Part shown: one piece after another, positions 35,235-43,864 of the stretch
Position numbering within the stretch: position 1 is the first letter of the stretch
Layout of the letters: every line of letters begins with the position of its first letter
Assembly: GCA_903928965.1 (NCBI GenBank)
Contig: CAIYSZ010000016.1
Span: 1 to 57,373, forward strand
Source: an uncultured Pseudomonadota bacterium
GTDB taxonomy: Bacteria; Pseudomonadota; Gammaproteobacteria; Methylococcales; Methylomonadaceae
Direction of reading: 5' to 3'
Length of the DNA: 57,373 nucleotides
Translations under genes and position numbers: made by a program
The notes under the pieces: model-generated
Database searches by the model: none
Told to the model about the DNA's origin: nothing
Seen by the model: the letters and a program-made list of their open reading frames with translations, nothing else

Positions 35235-35864
35235 CTACTTGATACCCATACACGACAAATAATCCCGAGCCTCCCGAATAATCTGCCCCGCTGACTCATC
35301 CCTAGGCTGACACCGCCCAGCCCAAGGCCGCCCGGGATGCAGAACATCCCATCTTGGCCTGAGTCCGGCATGCCGCCCGCTACCCGGATCATGATTGCCA
35401 AAACCGTCAATCAGCTTGTTCCAAATCGGATCGAACTTGGCGATCAGCAATGACTCCCCTAGCGGAATCCAAATATCGTCAACAAGCAAATACCGACAAT
35501 AAAAATCGCGAATATCAAGATTTTCGGCTTCCTCAATACTTTTCGCGTGCTGTTTCAATCTGTTGAATAAAACCTTGCCCGGCGGCCCGTCCATATCTCC
35601 GCCTTTTCTCGCCCCCTTCGGAACGGCCTTGCCAACATAAATCGGTGCGTTGAATTTACCTTCTTGATTATGGATAGCCAATGCTTCGTAAGCGGAAAAA
35701 TCTCCGATATAGTAAATAGCGTAAATTCCGGCCCCATCAAATGCCTCAAGACCGTTCAATGGAACCGCTTCTTGCCGTAACATGGCCAAGCCCACGCTTT
35801 CGCCCAAATGTTTTTTATCCAACGGATTAAAAGGGATAATTTTATGCTTCACGCGACTTGCCAA
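35235..35864 (-). CDS. Eco29kI-like GIY-YIG type II restriction endonuclease
   Basis: Eco29kI-family enzymes cut CCGCGG with a GIY-YIG nuclease domain. The 209-residue protein shows GIYAIYY with Tyr 48, APIYVGKA with Tyr 76, Arg 102 and His 106 in NRLKQHAKSIEEA, Glu 137 in PLGESLLIAKF and Asn 149 in PIWNKL. Spacing agrees with the active-site residues of that family. The recognition tail FGNHDPGSGR...WDVLHPGRPWA also fits. It overlaps the methyltransferase gene by 16 nt. Specificity for CCGCGG is inferred from the family only. Confidence 0.85.
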   Translation of the reverse strand: MASRVKHKIIPFNPLDKKHLGESVGLAMLRQEAVPLNGLEAFDGAGIYAIYYIGDFSAYEALAIHNQEGKFNAPIYVGKAVPKGARKGGDMDGPPGKVLFNRLKQHAKSIEEAENLDIRDFYCRYLLVDDIWIPLGESLLIAKFDPIWNKLIDGFGNHDPGSGRHAGLRPRWDVLHPGRPWAGRCQPRDESAGQIIREARDYLSCMGIK

Positions 35865-37063
35865 CCCTTGGCTCGCTCAAGCTTGCTCATTTCCGCCTGG
35901 ATCAAACTTTCCGCCACCGACGCCGCCACCTTGCGCGCCAAGGCCACAGGCACCGCGTTACCCAACTGCCGCATGGTTTCGCTCCATGCGCCGTGAAACA
36001 CATAACCATCTGGAAAGGTTTGCAATCTGGCCGCTTCACGCACGCTAAAATATCTTAGCTCGCCAGCATCCAACACCATCATGTTTTCACCGCCTGGCAC
36101 GCCGTGGCCGCCTGCTTTTAGGGTTTTCGCCGGCAAATCCAAGGTACTGCCGGTATGACCCTTATACGCGCGCGCGCCGTCTTGAAAATTGTGATTGAAA
36201 AACTCCGGCGTCACTCCGCGACGCGGATCGGGAACATCCACCAATGCGTCCCGCACCGAGCGCCAGGGTTTTTTTTCGATTGGAAATATTTGCATGCCCA
36301 AATCCCTTACGCGATTTTTTAAATTTTCCGGCAAAACCGGACGCCGGGACACGGGTATGCCATGTCTTTCCCAATATTCCCCGCTGATCCATTGCGAATA
36401 CAACAATGCGTCATATGAATGAGACGAGCGGGGAAACGACCATTCAATATTCAAATCCGAGCGAAAACCAACCATGAAAATCCGCTCGCGTTTTTGCGGC
36501 ACGCCATGATCGGCGGCATTAACCAAAGTGGGAATCACATTATAGGTCAACCCACTAGCATGCAAAACACCAGAGGATTTTTCTTCCTGCAATCGCCGCA
36601 AATGATCTTGCCAATCCTCATGCCCGCGCCGGGTAACTTCCGGAAACTCCAAGCGCAACAATATGTATTGAAAATAATTCGCGAAACTAGGACGAGTCAA
36701 GCCCTTGACGTTTTCGATAATAAAGGCCCTAGGCCGCAACCGGCGCACAATCTCCACCGTGGCGGGAAACATGTCCCGTTCGTCACAGTGCGCGCGATGC
36801 TTGCCTCCCATCGAAAAAGGCTGGCACGGCGGCCCACCGGCCAACAAATCAATGTCTTGCGGAATTGCCCCCCAATCAAAACTCCGCACGTCGCCTTCCC
36901 ACACAGGCCAATTTTGCACCAAGGGGTAGCCGCGCCTTTGGTTTTGCCTAATGGTATCGCAAGCCCATTTATCCCACTCCACCACGGCCAGGGATTCAAA
37001 ACCAACCAACGAGACGCCAAGGGCAAGCCCGCCCGCGCCCGCGAATAATTCAACGGATTTCAT
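35849..37063 (-). CDS. DNA cytosine-5 methyltransferase of the Eco29kI-like system
   Basis: The 404-residue C5 methyltransferase has motif I (VELFAGAGGLALGVSLVGF), motif IV GGPPCQPFSMGGKHR with catalytic Cys 80, motif VI IIENVKGL (Glu 117), motif VIII QKRERIFMVGFR and motif X QLGNAVPVALARKVA. The variable target-recognition region lies about 240-330. It is translated between vsr (4-nt overlap) and the endonuclease (16-nt overlap), so protection is made before restriction in the same transcript. Confidence 0.93.
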   Translation of the reverse strand: MKSVELFAGAGGLALGVSLVGFESLAVVEWDKWACDTIRQNQRRGYPLVQNWPVWEGDVRSFDWGAIPQDIDLLAGGPPCQPFSMGGKHRAHCDERDMFPATVEIVRRLRPRAFIIENVKGLTRPSFANYFQYILLRLEFPEVTRRGHEDWQDHLRRLQEEKSSGVLHASGLTYNVIPTLVNAADHGVPQKRERIFMVGFRSDLNIEWSFPRSSHSYDALLYSQWISGEYWERHGIPVSRRPVLPENLKNRVRDLGMQIFPIEKKPWRSVRDALVDVPDPRRGVTPEFFNHNFQDGARAYKGHTGSTLDLPAKTLKAGGHGVPGGENMMVLDAGELRYFSVREAARLQTFPDGYVFHGAWSETMRQLGNAVPVALARKVAASVAESLIQAEMSKLERAKGWQVA

Positions 37064-37488
37064 GTTAAAGCATCCTCCTGTTCCAGCAAAAAACTCCGCA
37101 CCCTAGCCGCCACTTCATCCAAGCGGGCCATTTCACATTCCCATATTACCAGAACCCGCCAGCCAAGCGCTTGTAGTTGTTGTTGATGAATAGTGTCTCG
37201 CCGCTTGTTCGCTTCCAGCTTGGTTTCCCAAAAATCCAGTTTGGATTTAGGCAATCTCGCCAATTTACAACCGTCATGGCGATGCCAAAAACACCCATGC
37301 ATGAATATCACGGCGCGCCGCCCCGGAAACACCAAATCCGGTTTACCCGGCAAATCGCCGCGATGCAAACGATAGCGAAACCCCATGCCATGCACCAAAT
37401 GCCGTAATTTAATTTCCGGAACCGAACCCTTGCCATGTATTCTTGACATGCGCTCGCTTCTTTCCGCCGGAGTCAGAGTATCGGCCAC
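37060..37488 (-). CDS. vsr: Very short patch repair endonuclease (Vsr)
   Basis: This nicks beside T:G mismatches that arise when 5-methylcytosine deaminates. The 142 residues show SERMSRIHGKGSVPEIKLRH, LPGKPDLVFPGRRAVIFMHG, CFWHRHDGCKLARLPKSKLD (zinc-binding Cys/His) and WRVLVIWECE. It lies first in the vsr-methyltransferase-endonuclease operon, as common for systems with C5 methylation. Confidence 0.95.
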   Translation of the reverse strand: MADTLTPAERSERMSRIHGKGSVPEIKLRHLVHGMGFRYRLHRGDLPGKPDLVFPGRRAVIFMHGCFWHRHDGCKLARLPKSKLDFWETKLEANKRRDTIHQQQLQALGWRVLVIWECEMARLDEVAARVRSFLLEQEDALT

Positions 37489-37568
37489 GATTCCCGCCTT
37501 TTCATTCCATTAACCATTCCGCAATCATACCAGCTTAAACTACCCTAACTGATGAACGGAGACGACAG

Positions 37569-37757
37569 ATGCGAACCCCCATGCCATGGCTACTCTTACT
37601 AAACGCCACCCTAGGCTGCACCACCCAAGACATCAAACAACTCGGCTACGCCACGGTGCAAAACGCCAAACAACAACAATGCCTGCAATACATGCGTAAC
37701 GACTGCGGCCAACAACAAAGCTACGACGCCTACCAACGCGAACGCCCATCCCAATAA
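37569..37757 (+). CDS. Small putative lipoprotein
   Basis: The 62-residue frame has a short hydrophobic start (PMPWLLLLNATLGC) with a Cys that could be lipidated, although TLGC is not a strict lipobox. The body is Gln-rich (NAKQQQCLQYMRNDCGQQQS) with two more Cys. A GGAG lies 8 nt before ATG 37569. It is convergent with the photolyase gene. The function is unknown. Confidence 0.6.
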   Translation: MRTPMPWLLLLNATLGCTTQDIKQLGYATVQNAKQQQCLQYMRNDCGQQQSYDAYQRERPSQ

Positions 37758-37813
37758 ACATGTTTTGGCTACCAGATTTAGCAGACAAAGTTTAAAGCAA
37801 ACCAAGCACCCGA

Positions 37814-37840
37814 GGCCTTGGCGGCCGGCATGGAAGCAAC
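37814..37840 (+). repeat. Dispersed palindromic repeat, copy 3 (shortened)
   Basis: GGCCTTGGCGGCCGGCATGG then AAGC. The core matches the other copies, and the join of GCCGG to CATGGAAGC looks like an internal deletion of the segment present at 1267-1316. Confidence 0.5.
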
Positions 37841-37874
37841 AACTTTTACTTGCGTTTGCGCGACAGACCCGGTT

Positions 37875-39239
37875 TTAACTCCGCGCCGCCGCAGCAAACA
37901 AATCCTTAATCAGCCGGCTTCGCTCAGCATGATCCAGCATGGGCGGCGGATAAGCCCCAGGCTTACAACGCCGCGGCCAATCGTGCAAATCCTCAACCGT
38001 ATACTTCCGCGCTTCCGGCAACCAGCGCTTAATGTAAACACAATCCGGATCAAACTTTCGCTGCTGCAACCACGGATTAAACACCCTGAAATACGGCTGC
38101 GCATCGCAACCGGTGGAAGCCGCCCATTGCCAATTGCCGTTATTCAGGCACGGGTCATAATCGACCAAACGCTGCGCAAAATAACGCTCGCCCCAGCGCC
38201 AATCAATATGCAAATCCTTGGTCAAAAACGACGCAGTCACCATGCGCAAGCGATTATGCATCTGCCCGGTCTCATTCAACTCCCGCATCGCCGCATCCAC
38301 GATAGGAAAACCGGTGCGCCCCTCGGCCCAAGCCCAAAACCCGGCCTCGTCCCGCCGCCATGCCACCTGTTGAAAGCGCGCCTGAAACGCCTGCCCAAAC
38401 ACTCTAGGATAATGAAAACCGATATGGCAAAAAAAATCCCGCCAATAAAACTGCCGCAACAAAGGATGCTCAGGGCCGAATCTGTTTTCCACCGCCGCAT
38501 AAGCCTCACGGATAGAACAACAACCGAACTTCAAATACGCCGACAAACCGCTGGTGGCGGCCAAAGCCGGAAAATCCCGTTCCGCCGCGTAATCGCGGCA
38601 ATGTTCCAAGGCGTCCAAACACCTCAGCGCCGCCCCCCGCCCGCCCCTAAACGTCGCCCCGTCCCAAGTGGAATCCGGCCAAGCAGGCTCTTGATAAGTG
38701 AGATACTCCGTCACGAAAGACCCTGGGCTTAAACCGCGCGGCGCTGGCGGCGCAAATTGCCGCGCCCGGCGGTGAAACGGCGTGAACACCTGATACGGCT
38801 GGCCGTGATCGTTCAACACCTGCTCCGGCTCCGTCAGCAACACGTCGGCCTGGGCATGCCATGCCACGCCCAAATCCCGGCACACGGCCGCCAAACGCGA
38901 GTCCCGCTCACGGCTGAACGGCGTATAGTCCCGATTGACGTACACGGCCTCCACGCCCAGGCCCGCATGCAATGCATGCAGCGCCCGCTCAGGTTCGCCG
39001 CGGAACGCAAACAAACGGCCATCCCTAGCCGCCAACTGCTCGCGCAAATCTTGCAAGGATTCAAACATAAAGCGCAAGCCGGGCCGGCTTTGGTAGGCAT
39101 GCGGCTCGATTTGCCGATCATCAAATATAAACACCGCCGCCACCCGCTCCGCCTCCGCCAGGGCCGCGTTCAAGGCTGTGTTGTCGGCCAAGCGTAAATC
39201 GCGCCGAAAAATAAACGCCGCCGTGCGATAAGCTTTCAT
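37875..39239 (-). CDS. phr: Deoxyribodipyrimidine photolyase (class I CPD photolyase / cryptochrome family)
   Basis: This light-driven enzyme splits cyclobutane pyrimidine dimers. The 454 residues have the N-terminal antenna domain (AAFIFRRDLRLADNTALNAA) and the FAD domain with QFYWRDFFCHIGFHYP, TGFPIVDAAMRELNETGQMH, NRLRMVTASFLTKDLHIDWR and NNGNWQWAASTGCDAQPYFR. The last two are diagnostic of active class I enzymes. It overlaps the upstream epimerase gene by ATGA. Which antenna chromophore binds is not visible. Confidence 0.94.
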   Translation of the reverse strand: MKAYRTAAFIFRRDLRLADNTALNAALAEAERVAAVFIFDDRQIEPHAYQSRPGLRFMFESLQDLREQLAARDGRLFAFRGEPERALHALHAGLGVEAVYVNRDYTPFSRERDSRLAAVCRDLGVAWHAQADVLLTEPEQVLNDHGQPYQVFTPFHRRARQFAPPAPRGLSPGSFVTEYLTYQEPAWPDSTWDGATFRGGRGAALRCLDALEHCRDYAAERDFPALAATSGLSAYLKFGCCSIREAYAAVENRFGPEHPLLRQFYWRDFFCHIGFHYPRVFGQAFQARFQQVAWRRDEAGFWAWAEGRTGFPIVDAAMRELNETGQMHNRLRMVTASFLTKDLHIDWRWGERYFAQRLVDYDPCLNNGNWQWAASTGCDAQPYFRVFNPWLQQRKFDPDCVYIKRWLPEARKYTVEDLHDWPRRCKPGAYPPPMLDHAERSRLIKDLFAAAARS

Positions 39240-40159
39240 GCGCCGGGCGCGCCTAAAATCCGGCCTAACGCCGCACCCAAGCGCGGATAGTTAAACTCAA
39301 AGCCAAAATCCAGCAAGCGCCTGGGGCTAACTCGCTGGCTATCCAACAATAATTCCGCCATTTCTCCCAGCATCGCTTTCAACACCGGCGCCGGCGCATG
39401 ACAAAACGCCGGACGCCGCAGCGCCAAAGCTAATTCCCGATTGAACTCCGCGTTAGAGACCGGATGCGGCGCGGTTAAATTCACCGGTCCGCTGAAAGTC
39501 GCCGCATGCAATAATAAATCCGCCGCCGCCAACCAATCTTGCCGGTGAATCCAAGCGAGGTATTGCCGGCCATCGCCCAAGCGCCCGCCCAACCCCAAAC
39601 GGTAAACCGGCAATAAACGCCCCAACATGCCGCCGCCATTATCCAACACCACTCCGGTGCGCAGTAAACACACTCTCGCGCCCCAGTCTTGCGCGCCCAG
39701 CGCAACCTTCTCCCAATCCAAGCATAAGCGGCTGGAAAAACCCGTCCCGACCGCGCTGCCTTCTTCCAGCCAAGCCTCGCCCTGACCACCGTATACGCCC
39801 ACAGCCGACCCGTTCAGCCAAACCGAAGGCTTCACCGGCGCGGCGGCGAAAAAATCCACCAACTCACGGGTCAGATCAATGCGGCTGGCGCGCAACAAGT
39901 GCTTGCGTTTTTCGGTCCACAGACCGCCGAATATCGGCGCGCCGGCCAAGTTCACCACGGCGTCGAACGGCGGCGCGCCGGCCAAATCCCGCACCGAACC
40001 AACAATATGCGCTTGGCCCCCGAACATCAGCGCCGTCTGCTCCGGCCGCCGACTCAATAAAGTCACGCCATAGCCGCGCCGCAACCATGCCTCGGCCAAC
40101 GGCCGACCTAAAAAACCGCTACCGCCGGTTAATAATATGCGTTTGCTAGCGTCAGACAT
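39236..40159 (-). CDS. TIGR01777-family NAD-dependent epimerase (YfcH-like)
   Basis: The 307-residue extended SDR has the Rossmann motif ILLTGGSGFLGRPLAEAWLR, then DAVVNLAGAPIFGGLWTEKR, the family signature RKHLLRASRIDLTRELVDFF, GSAVGVYGGQGE, and the C-terminal DUF1731 segment VLKAMLGEMAELLLDSQRVS. E. coli YfcH belongs here; the substrate is not established. It is coupled to the photolyase gene (ATGA) and to the membrane protein upstream (TAATG); epimerase-photolyase pairing occurs in other proteobacteria. Confidence 0.9.
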   Translation of the reverse strand: MSDASKRILLTGGSGFLGRPLAEAWLRRGYGVTLLSRRPEQTALMFGGQAHIVGSVRDLAGAPPFDAVVNLAGAPIFGGLWTEKRKHLLRASRIDLTRELVDFFAAAPVKPSVWLNGSAVGVYGGQGEAWLEEGSAVGTGFSSRLCLDWEKVALGAQDWGARVCLLRTGVVLDNGGGMLGRLLPVYRLGLGGRLGDGRQYLAWIHRQDWLAAADLLLHAATFSGPVNLTAPHPVSNAEFNRELALALRRPAFCHAPAPVLKAMLGEMAELLLDSQRVSPRRLLDFGFEFNYPRLGAALGRILGAPGA

Positions 40160-40578
40160 TAATCCACCCTCCGCAAATGCAATTTAACGCCCCCATACAG
40201 TAAATGCGACAAACCCAAATACAAAAACAAAAATTTATAATGATCGTCCACCGGAACCTGATTAATAAAACCGTAGAAATCAATCGACGCCATCAATATA
40301 ATAAAAAAACCGCCCACCAATAACATGACCTGATACTTTCCGCGCATCCGGCACATAATGTACACCGCTATTTCGGCCACCCCCAAATACACCAGCATTA
40401 AACGCAAATTGCCCATCATGGGACCGTAAACATCATCCTCATATTCAAAAAATTGCGATTCGCCGCGCAGGGCCAGCACCGCGCCAAACAACAAAAACCC
40501 AATCGCCGCCTGCAGATTTAACGACGAAATCACGCGTATGGCCAGCCAGCCGCCGCGCGGCATATAAAAATTAGACAT
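40159..40578 (-). CDS. Uncharacterised four-helix membrane protein
   Basis: The 139-residue product has about four membrane helices (around 23-40, 58-75, 83-103, 112-132), with a loop FEYEDDVYGPMM after the first helix and short basic ends. It overlaps the TIGR01777 gene (TAATG) and appears to start the operon that continues to phr. I do not recognise the family; no catalytic motif is visible. Confidence 0.72.
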   Translation of the reverse strand: MSNFYMPRGGWLAIRVISSLNLQAAIGFLLFGAVLALRGESQFFEYEDDVYGPMMGNLRLMLVYLGVAEIAVYIMCRMRGKYQVMLLVGGFFIILMASIDFYGFINQVPVDDHYKFLFLYLGLSHLLYGGVKLHLRRVD

Positions 40579-40646
40579 AAAACGCTCCCGCTGAACTTAG
40601 CTTCGGCACAGCATAAACAACAAACGCCAAGCGGCCGGTTTTAGCT

Positions 40647-40685
40647 CAAAAAAAAGCCCTCCCAAGTACTACATTAGAAGGGCGT
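40647..40685 (-). terminator. Intrinsic terminator after ftsH
   Basis: On the minus strand GCCCTTC...GGGAGGGC with a loop of about 14 nt is followed by eight T. It lies 50-80 nt past the ftsH stop. The stem has one mismatch or wobble. Confidence 0.65.
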
Positions 40686-40731
40686 ATAGAGGAGGAAATA
40701 AAACCGGAACCAATAATTTTAATAACTTATA

Positions 40732-42642
40732 CTAGCCGCCCAGCGCCAAACCTCCGGCGGCGGGCAACCCGGCCCCTGCCAAATCACTAGCATCGGCCTC
40801 GGGCGTTATATCCGCATCGGTCTCCAATAATTCAGGCTCCGGCGGCGGCGGCAACACTTCGCCGCGCATCAAGGCGTCGATTTGGAATTTGTCTATGGTC
40901 TCCCAATCCAATAAGGCGTGCGCCATGTTGTGCAAGATGTCCATATGCTCGCGCAATAGACTCTCCGCCCGCTGGTAATTGCTGTCGATCACGTGACGGA
41001 TTTCTTCGTCTATCACTTCCGCCAGGTGTTCGGACATCGGTTTGGCTTGCGGCCCCAGGTAACTGCCTTCGTTGTCGCCGTAATCCATCGGCCCCAAACG
41101 CTCCGACAAGCCCCATTTGGTCACCATATTGCGCGCCAATTGAGTAGCGCGTTGTATGTCGTTGGAAGCGCCGGTGGTGACTTTGTTTTTACCGTAAATG
41201 ATTTCTTCCGCCACCCGGCCGCCGAACAAACTGGCGATTTGGCTTTCCAATTTATCCTTGCTGGCGCTGTACTGATCGCGTTCGGGCAAGAACATGGTGA
41301 TGCCCAGCGCGCCGCCGCGCGGCATGATGCTGACTTTGTACACCGGGTCGTGTTCGGGAACCAAGCGGCCGACAATGGCGTGGCCGGCTTCGTGGTAGGC
41401 GGTCATCAACAATTCCTCGCGCGTCATGACCATGGTGCGCCGCTCCGCGCCCATCAGCATTTTGTCGCGCGCTTTATCCAGGTCGTTCATGCTGACTTGG
41501 CGCTTGTTGTTGCGAGCGGCGAACAAAGCGCCTTCGTTAATCAAGTTGGCCAACTCGGCGCCGGAAAATCCGGGCGTGCCGCGCGCCAGGTCGACGATGT
41601 TCACATCCTCGGCCAACGGCACCTTGGCGGCGTGCACTTTCAAAATTTGCTCGCGGCCTTTCAAATCCGGCAAGCCAACGTGCACTTGCCGGTCGAAACG
41701 GCCGGGGCGCAACAGGGCTTTGTCCAGAATGTCGGCGCGGTTGGTGGCGGCAATGACGATAATGCCGGCATTGCCGCTGAAACCGTCCATTTCCACCAAC
41801 AACTGGTTTAGGGTTTGTTCGCGTTCGTCGTTGCCGCCGCCCATGCCGCTGGCGCCGCGTTGGCGGCCGACGGCGTCGATTTCGTCAATGAAGATGATGC
41901 ACGGCGCGCGTTTTTTGGCTTGCTCGAACATATCCCGCACCCTGGAAGCGCCGACGCCGACGAACATTTCCACGAAATCGGAGCCGGAGATGGAGAAGAA
42001 CGGCACGCCCGCTTCACCGGCGATGGCGCGCGCCAGCAAGGTTTTACCGGTGCCGGGAGGGCCCACCATCAGCACGCCGCGCGGTATTTTGCCGCCCAAA
42101 ACTTCATATTTGCCGGGGTCGCGCAGAAAATCCACCATCTCCACCACGTCGGATTTAGCTTCCTCCACGCCGGCCACGTCGGTAAAGCGCACCTTGACCT
42201 GATCCTCGGCCATTAACTTGGCCCGGCTTTTACCGAAGCTATTCTGGCCGTTGCCCATCATGGATTGCTGTTTACGCATGAAATAAACAATCACGCCGAT
42301 CAACAGCACTGTTGGAGCCCATGAAATTAGGAGTTGCATGGCGGTGGAGGGATATTCGGGTTTTTCCACCTTAATTTTGACCCCGTATTCCAGCAATTCG
42401 TCTATGAGTCTGGAATCGTTCGGATTGTAGGTGGTAAAGCGGGTGCCGTTTTGCCGCCGTCCGTCAATATCATTGCCATTGATGATTACTTCCGTCACCG
42501 CTCTGCCGCGGATGTCTTCAATGAAGTCGGAATAACTGATTTCGTTGATTCCGGGAGCGTTGGGCAGCGGGCGGTTGAACAGGCCCGACAAACCTATGCC
42601 GATGGCGGCGATCAAGGTAAGGATGATGAAATATTTTTTCAT
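40732..42642 (-). CDS. ftsH: ATP-dependent zinc metalloprotease FtsH
   Basis: This membrane-anchored AAA+ protease degrades LpxC, sigma-32 and misassembled membrane proteins. Two N-terminal helices (about 1-22 and 101-121) flank a periplasmic domain. Walker A GPPGTGKT lies at 194-201, Walker B IIFIDEID follows, SRH is RPGRFDRQV, and the zinc site is HEAGH. I chose ATG 42642 ([14 protein letters not shown]), with GGAG 9 nt upstream, rather than the ATG at 42657 that contains that GGAG. The product is 636 residues. No ftsJ/rlmE gene precedes it, unlike E. coli. Confidence 0.96.
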   Translation of the reverse strand: MKKYFIILTLIAAIGIGLSGLFNRPLPNAPGINEISYSDFIEDIRGRAVTEVIINGNDIDGRRQNGTRFTTYNPNDSRLIDELLEYGVKIKVEKPEYPSTAMQLLISWAPTVLLIGVIVYFMRKQQSMMGNGQNSFGKSRAKLMAEDQVKVRFTDVAGVEEAKSDVVEMVDFLRDPGKYEVLGGKIPRGVLMVGPPGTGKTLLARAIAGEAGVPFFSISGSDFVEMFVGVGASRVRDMFEQAKKRAPCIIFIDEIDAVGRQRGASGMGGGNDEREQTLNQLLVEMDGFSGNAGIIVIAATNRADILDKALLRPGRFDRQVHVGLPDLKGREQILKVHAAKVPLAEDVNIVDLARGTPGFSGAELANLINEGALFAARNNKRQVSMNDLDKARDKMLMGAERRTMVMTREELLMTAYHEAGHAIVGRLVPEHDPVYKVSIMPRGGALGITMFLPERDQYSASKDKLESQIASLFGGRVAEEIIYGKNKVTTGASNDIQRATQLARNMVTKWGLSERLGPMDYGDNEGSYLGPQAKPMSEHLAEVIDEEIRHVIDSNYQRAESLLREHMDILHNMAHALLDWETIDKFQIDALMRGEVLPPPPEPELLETDADITPEADASDLAGAGLPAAGGLALGG

Positions 42643-42824
42643 GGCTTGAATCTCCATTGGCTGGGCCGGGGGAAGCCGAAACCGGTGGATGAGGGTAAGC
42701 CGCGGACTGCCGCGGCGCGGGTATTATTGCAATTTTATTATAATGGAACACGCGGGGCGAGGGAAGTTCCCGCCACGCTTAAGCTTTAATAAGCAGCGGG
42801 AAATGCGCCCCCGGAGAGGGATGT

Positions 42825-43394
42825 TTAGTTTAACCCGGCTAAATAGGCGGCTAGCGCGTTAATATCATCCGCGCTTTGCAGCTGGGCAATGGCGTTCATC
42901 GGGCCGCCTTGCCGCTCGCGTTGCTTAAATTTCTGCAATTGTTCGACCAGGTAATCGGCGCGTTGACCGGCTAAACGGGGGTGTTCTCCGTGTCCGCCCA
43001 GATTTTCGCCGTGGCAGCTCACGCACATGGCGGTCTTGGCTTTGCCAGCCGAGGCCAGTTGCGGATCGCCGCCGGCGGATTTAGCGGGCAGGGCGGCGAA
43101 GAAGGCGGCTAAATTCTCGATGTCGCTGTTGCTTAGTTCAGAGACCATGGCTTGCATGGTAGGATTTTTGCGGAGGCCGGATTTGAATTTTTGCAGCTGG
43201 GCTTCCAAGTAGGCGGCGGGTTGTCCAGCCAAGCTTGGCGTTTTGGCGAGCGCGCTAACGCCATCCGCGCCGTGGCAACCTTGGCAAACGGCCGCGCGGG
43301 CTTTGCCGGCCACAGGGTCCGCGGCGACGGCGGCGGCGGAAGCAGTCAGGGCGGTTAGCAAGAATATACAGGATACAAATTTGGGTTTGAGCAT
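42825..43394 (-). CDS. Di-haem cytochrome c4
   Basis: The 189-residue periplasmic protein has a signal peptide (ending ASAAAVAA). Two haem-binding motifs follow, CQGCH (37-41) and CVSCH (124-128), with axial Met candidates in NPTMQAMVSEL and GGPMNAIAQL. The two halves are homologous, as in cytochrome c4, an electron donor to terminal oxidases. A single-gene unit, divergent from the candidate small RNA. Confidence 0.93.
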   Translation of the reverse strand: MLKPKFVSCIFLLTALTASAAAVAADPVAGKARAAVCQGCHGADGVSALAKTPSLAGQPAAYLEAQLQKFKSGLRKNPTMQAMVSELSNSDIENLAAFFAALPAKSAGGDPQLASAGKAKTAMCVSCHGENLGGHGEHPRLAGQRADYLVEQLQKFKQRERQGGPMNAIAQLQSADDINALAAYLAGLN

Positions 43395-43676
43395 GGCGAT
43401 TCTCGGCGGTTAAGTTGGCTTGAGGATAGTTAATTATATCACCGTCGATTTGAAGCGCTAGTTGGGTTTGGCAAGTCGGTCAAAGCATGGCGGCGGCAAT
43501 AATGAAGCCGCTAACCATAAGTCTTTATTGAGTATAATGATGGGCAGCCTACGGCTTTAACAGAGTCTTTTTGTGAGCGGCTTCTTATATATTAATGCGA
43601 TGAATTGGTGCGTTTGCGCCAAATGAGTGCGAAAAATTTAGCTCAATTGCCCGAGTATAGGCTGAAGACCTGATTT

Positions 43677-43704
43677 TTGGTGTCAAAATTATTGGCATTA
43701 CAAT
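43677..43704 (+). promoter_or_regulatory. Possible promoter of the candidate small RNA
   Basis: TTGGTG (43677-43682), a 16-bp spacer and TACAAT (43699-43704). An alternative -10, TATAAT, lies further upstream at 43533-43538 with no clear -35. Confidence 0.3.
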
Positions 43705-43710
43705 TGCATT

Positions 43711-43807
43711 ACAATAATTGAGTCTCCTGTTGAGCTTAGTGTGTGTGTTCGTGTTTTAGACGGCGTTTAATACCGGTCAGACAATCCGGTATTAAACGCT
43801 TTTTTTT
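43711..43807 (+). ncRNA. Candidate small RNA ending in a perfect terminator
   Basis: No convincing frame exists on either strand between 43395 and 43864, yet the plus strand carries a textbook terminator at 43763-43807 and promoter-like sequences upstream. The proposed transcript is about 97 nt if it starts near 43711, or about 265 nt from the upstream -10. The neighbouring genes are both on the minus strand, so this terminator does not belong to either of them. The direct repeat GCATTACAAT-TGCATTACAATA lies at the promoter. Confidence 0.4.
43763..43807 (+). terminator. Perfect 14-bp stem intrinsic terminator with no plus-strand gene upstream
   Basis: GCGTTTAATACCGG (43763-43776) pairs with CCGGTATTAAACGC (43786-43799), followed by eight T. 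On the minus strand the same hairpin is preceded by A and lacks a T run, so it points to plus-strand transcription. Confidence 0.85.
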
Positions 43808-43864
43808 GCACCGCCGTTTGGTTTCCACTTATCCGGGTTGAGCCGGCTACCCGCGCATTGGGTT

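Noticed and set aside
37818..38732. 304-codon plus-strand frame
   Set aside because: Antisense to the photolyase gene; no recognisable domain and basic low-complexity composition.
40993..41811. 272-codon plus-strand frame
   Set aside because: Antisense shadow of ftsH.
43711..43807. Small protein gene in the candidate sRNA region
   Set aside because: ATG codons in the region open frames of only a few codons.
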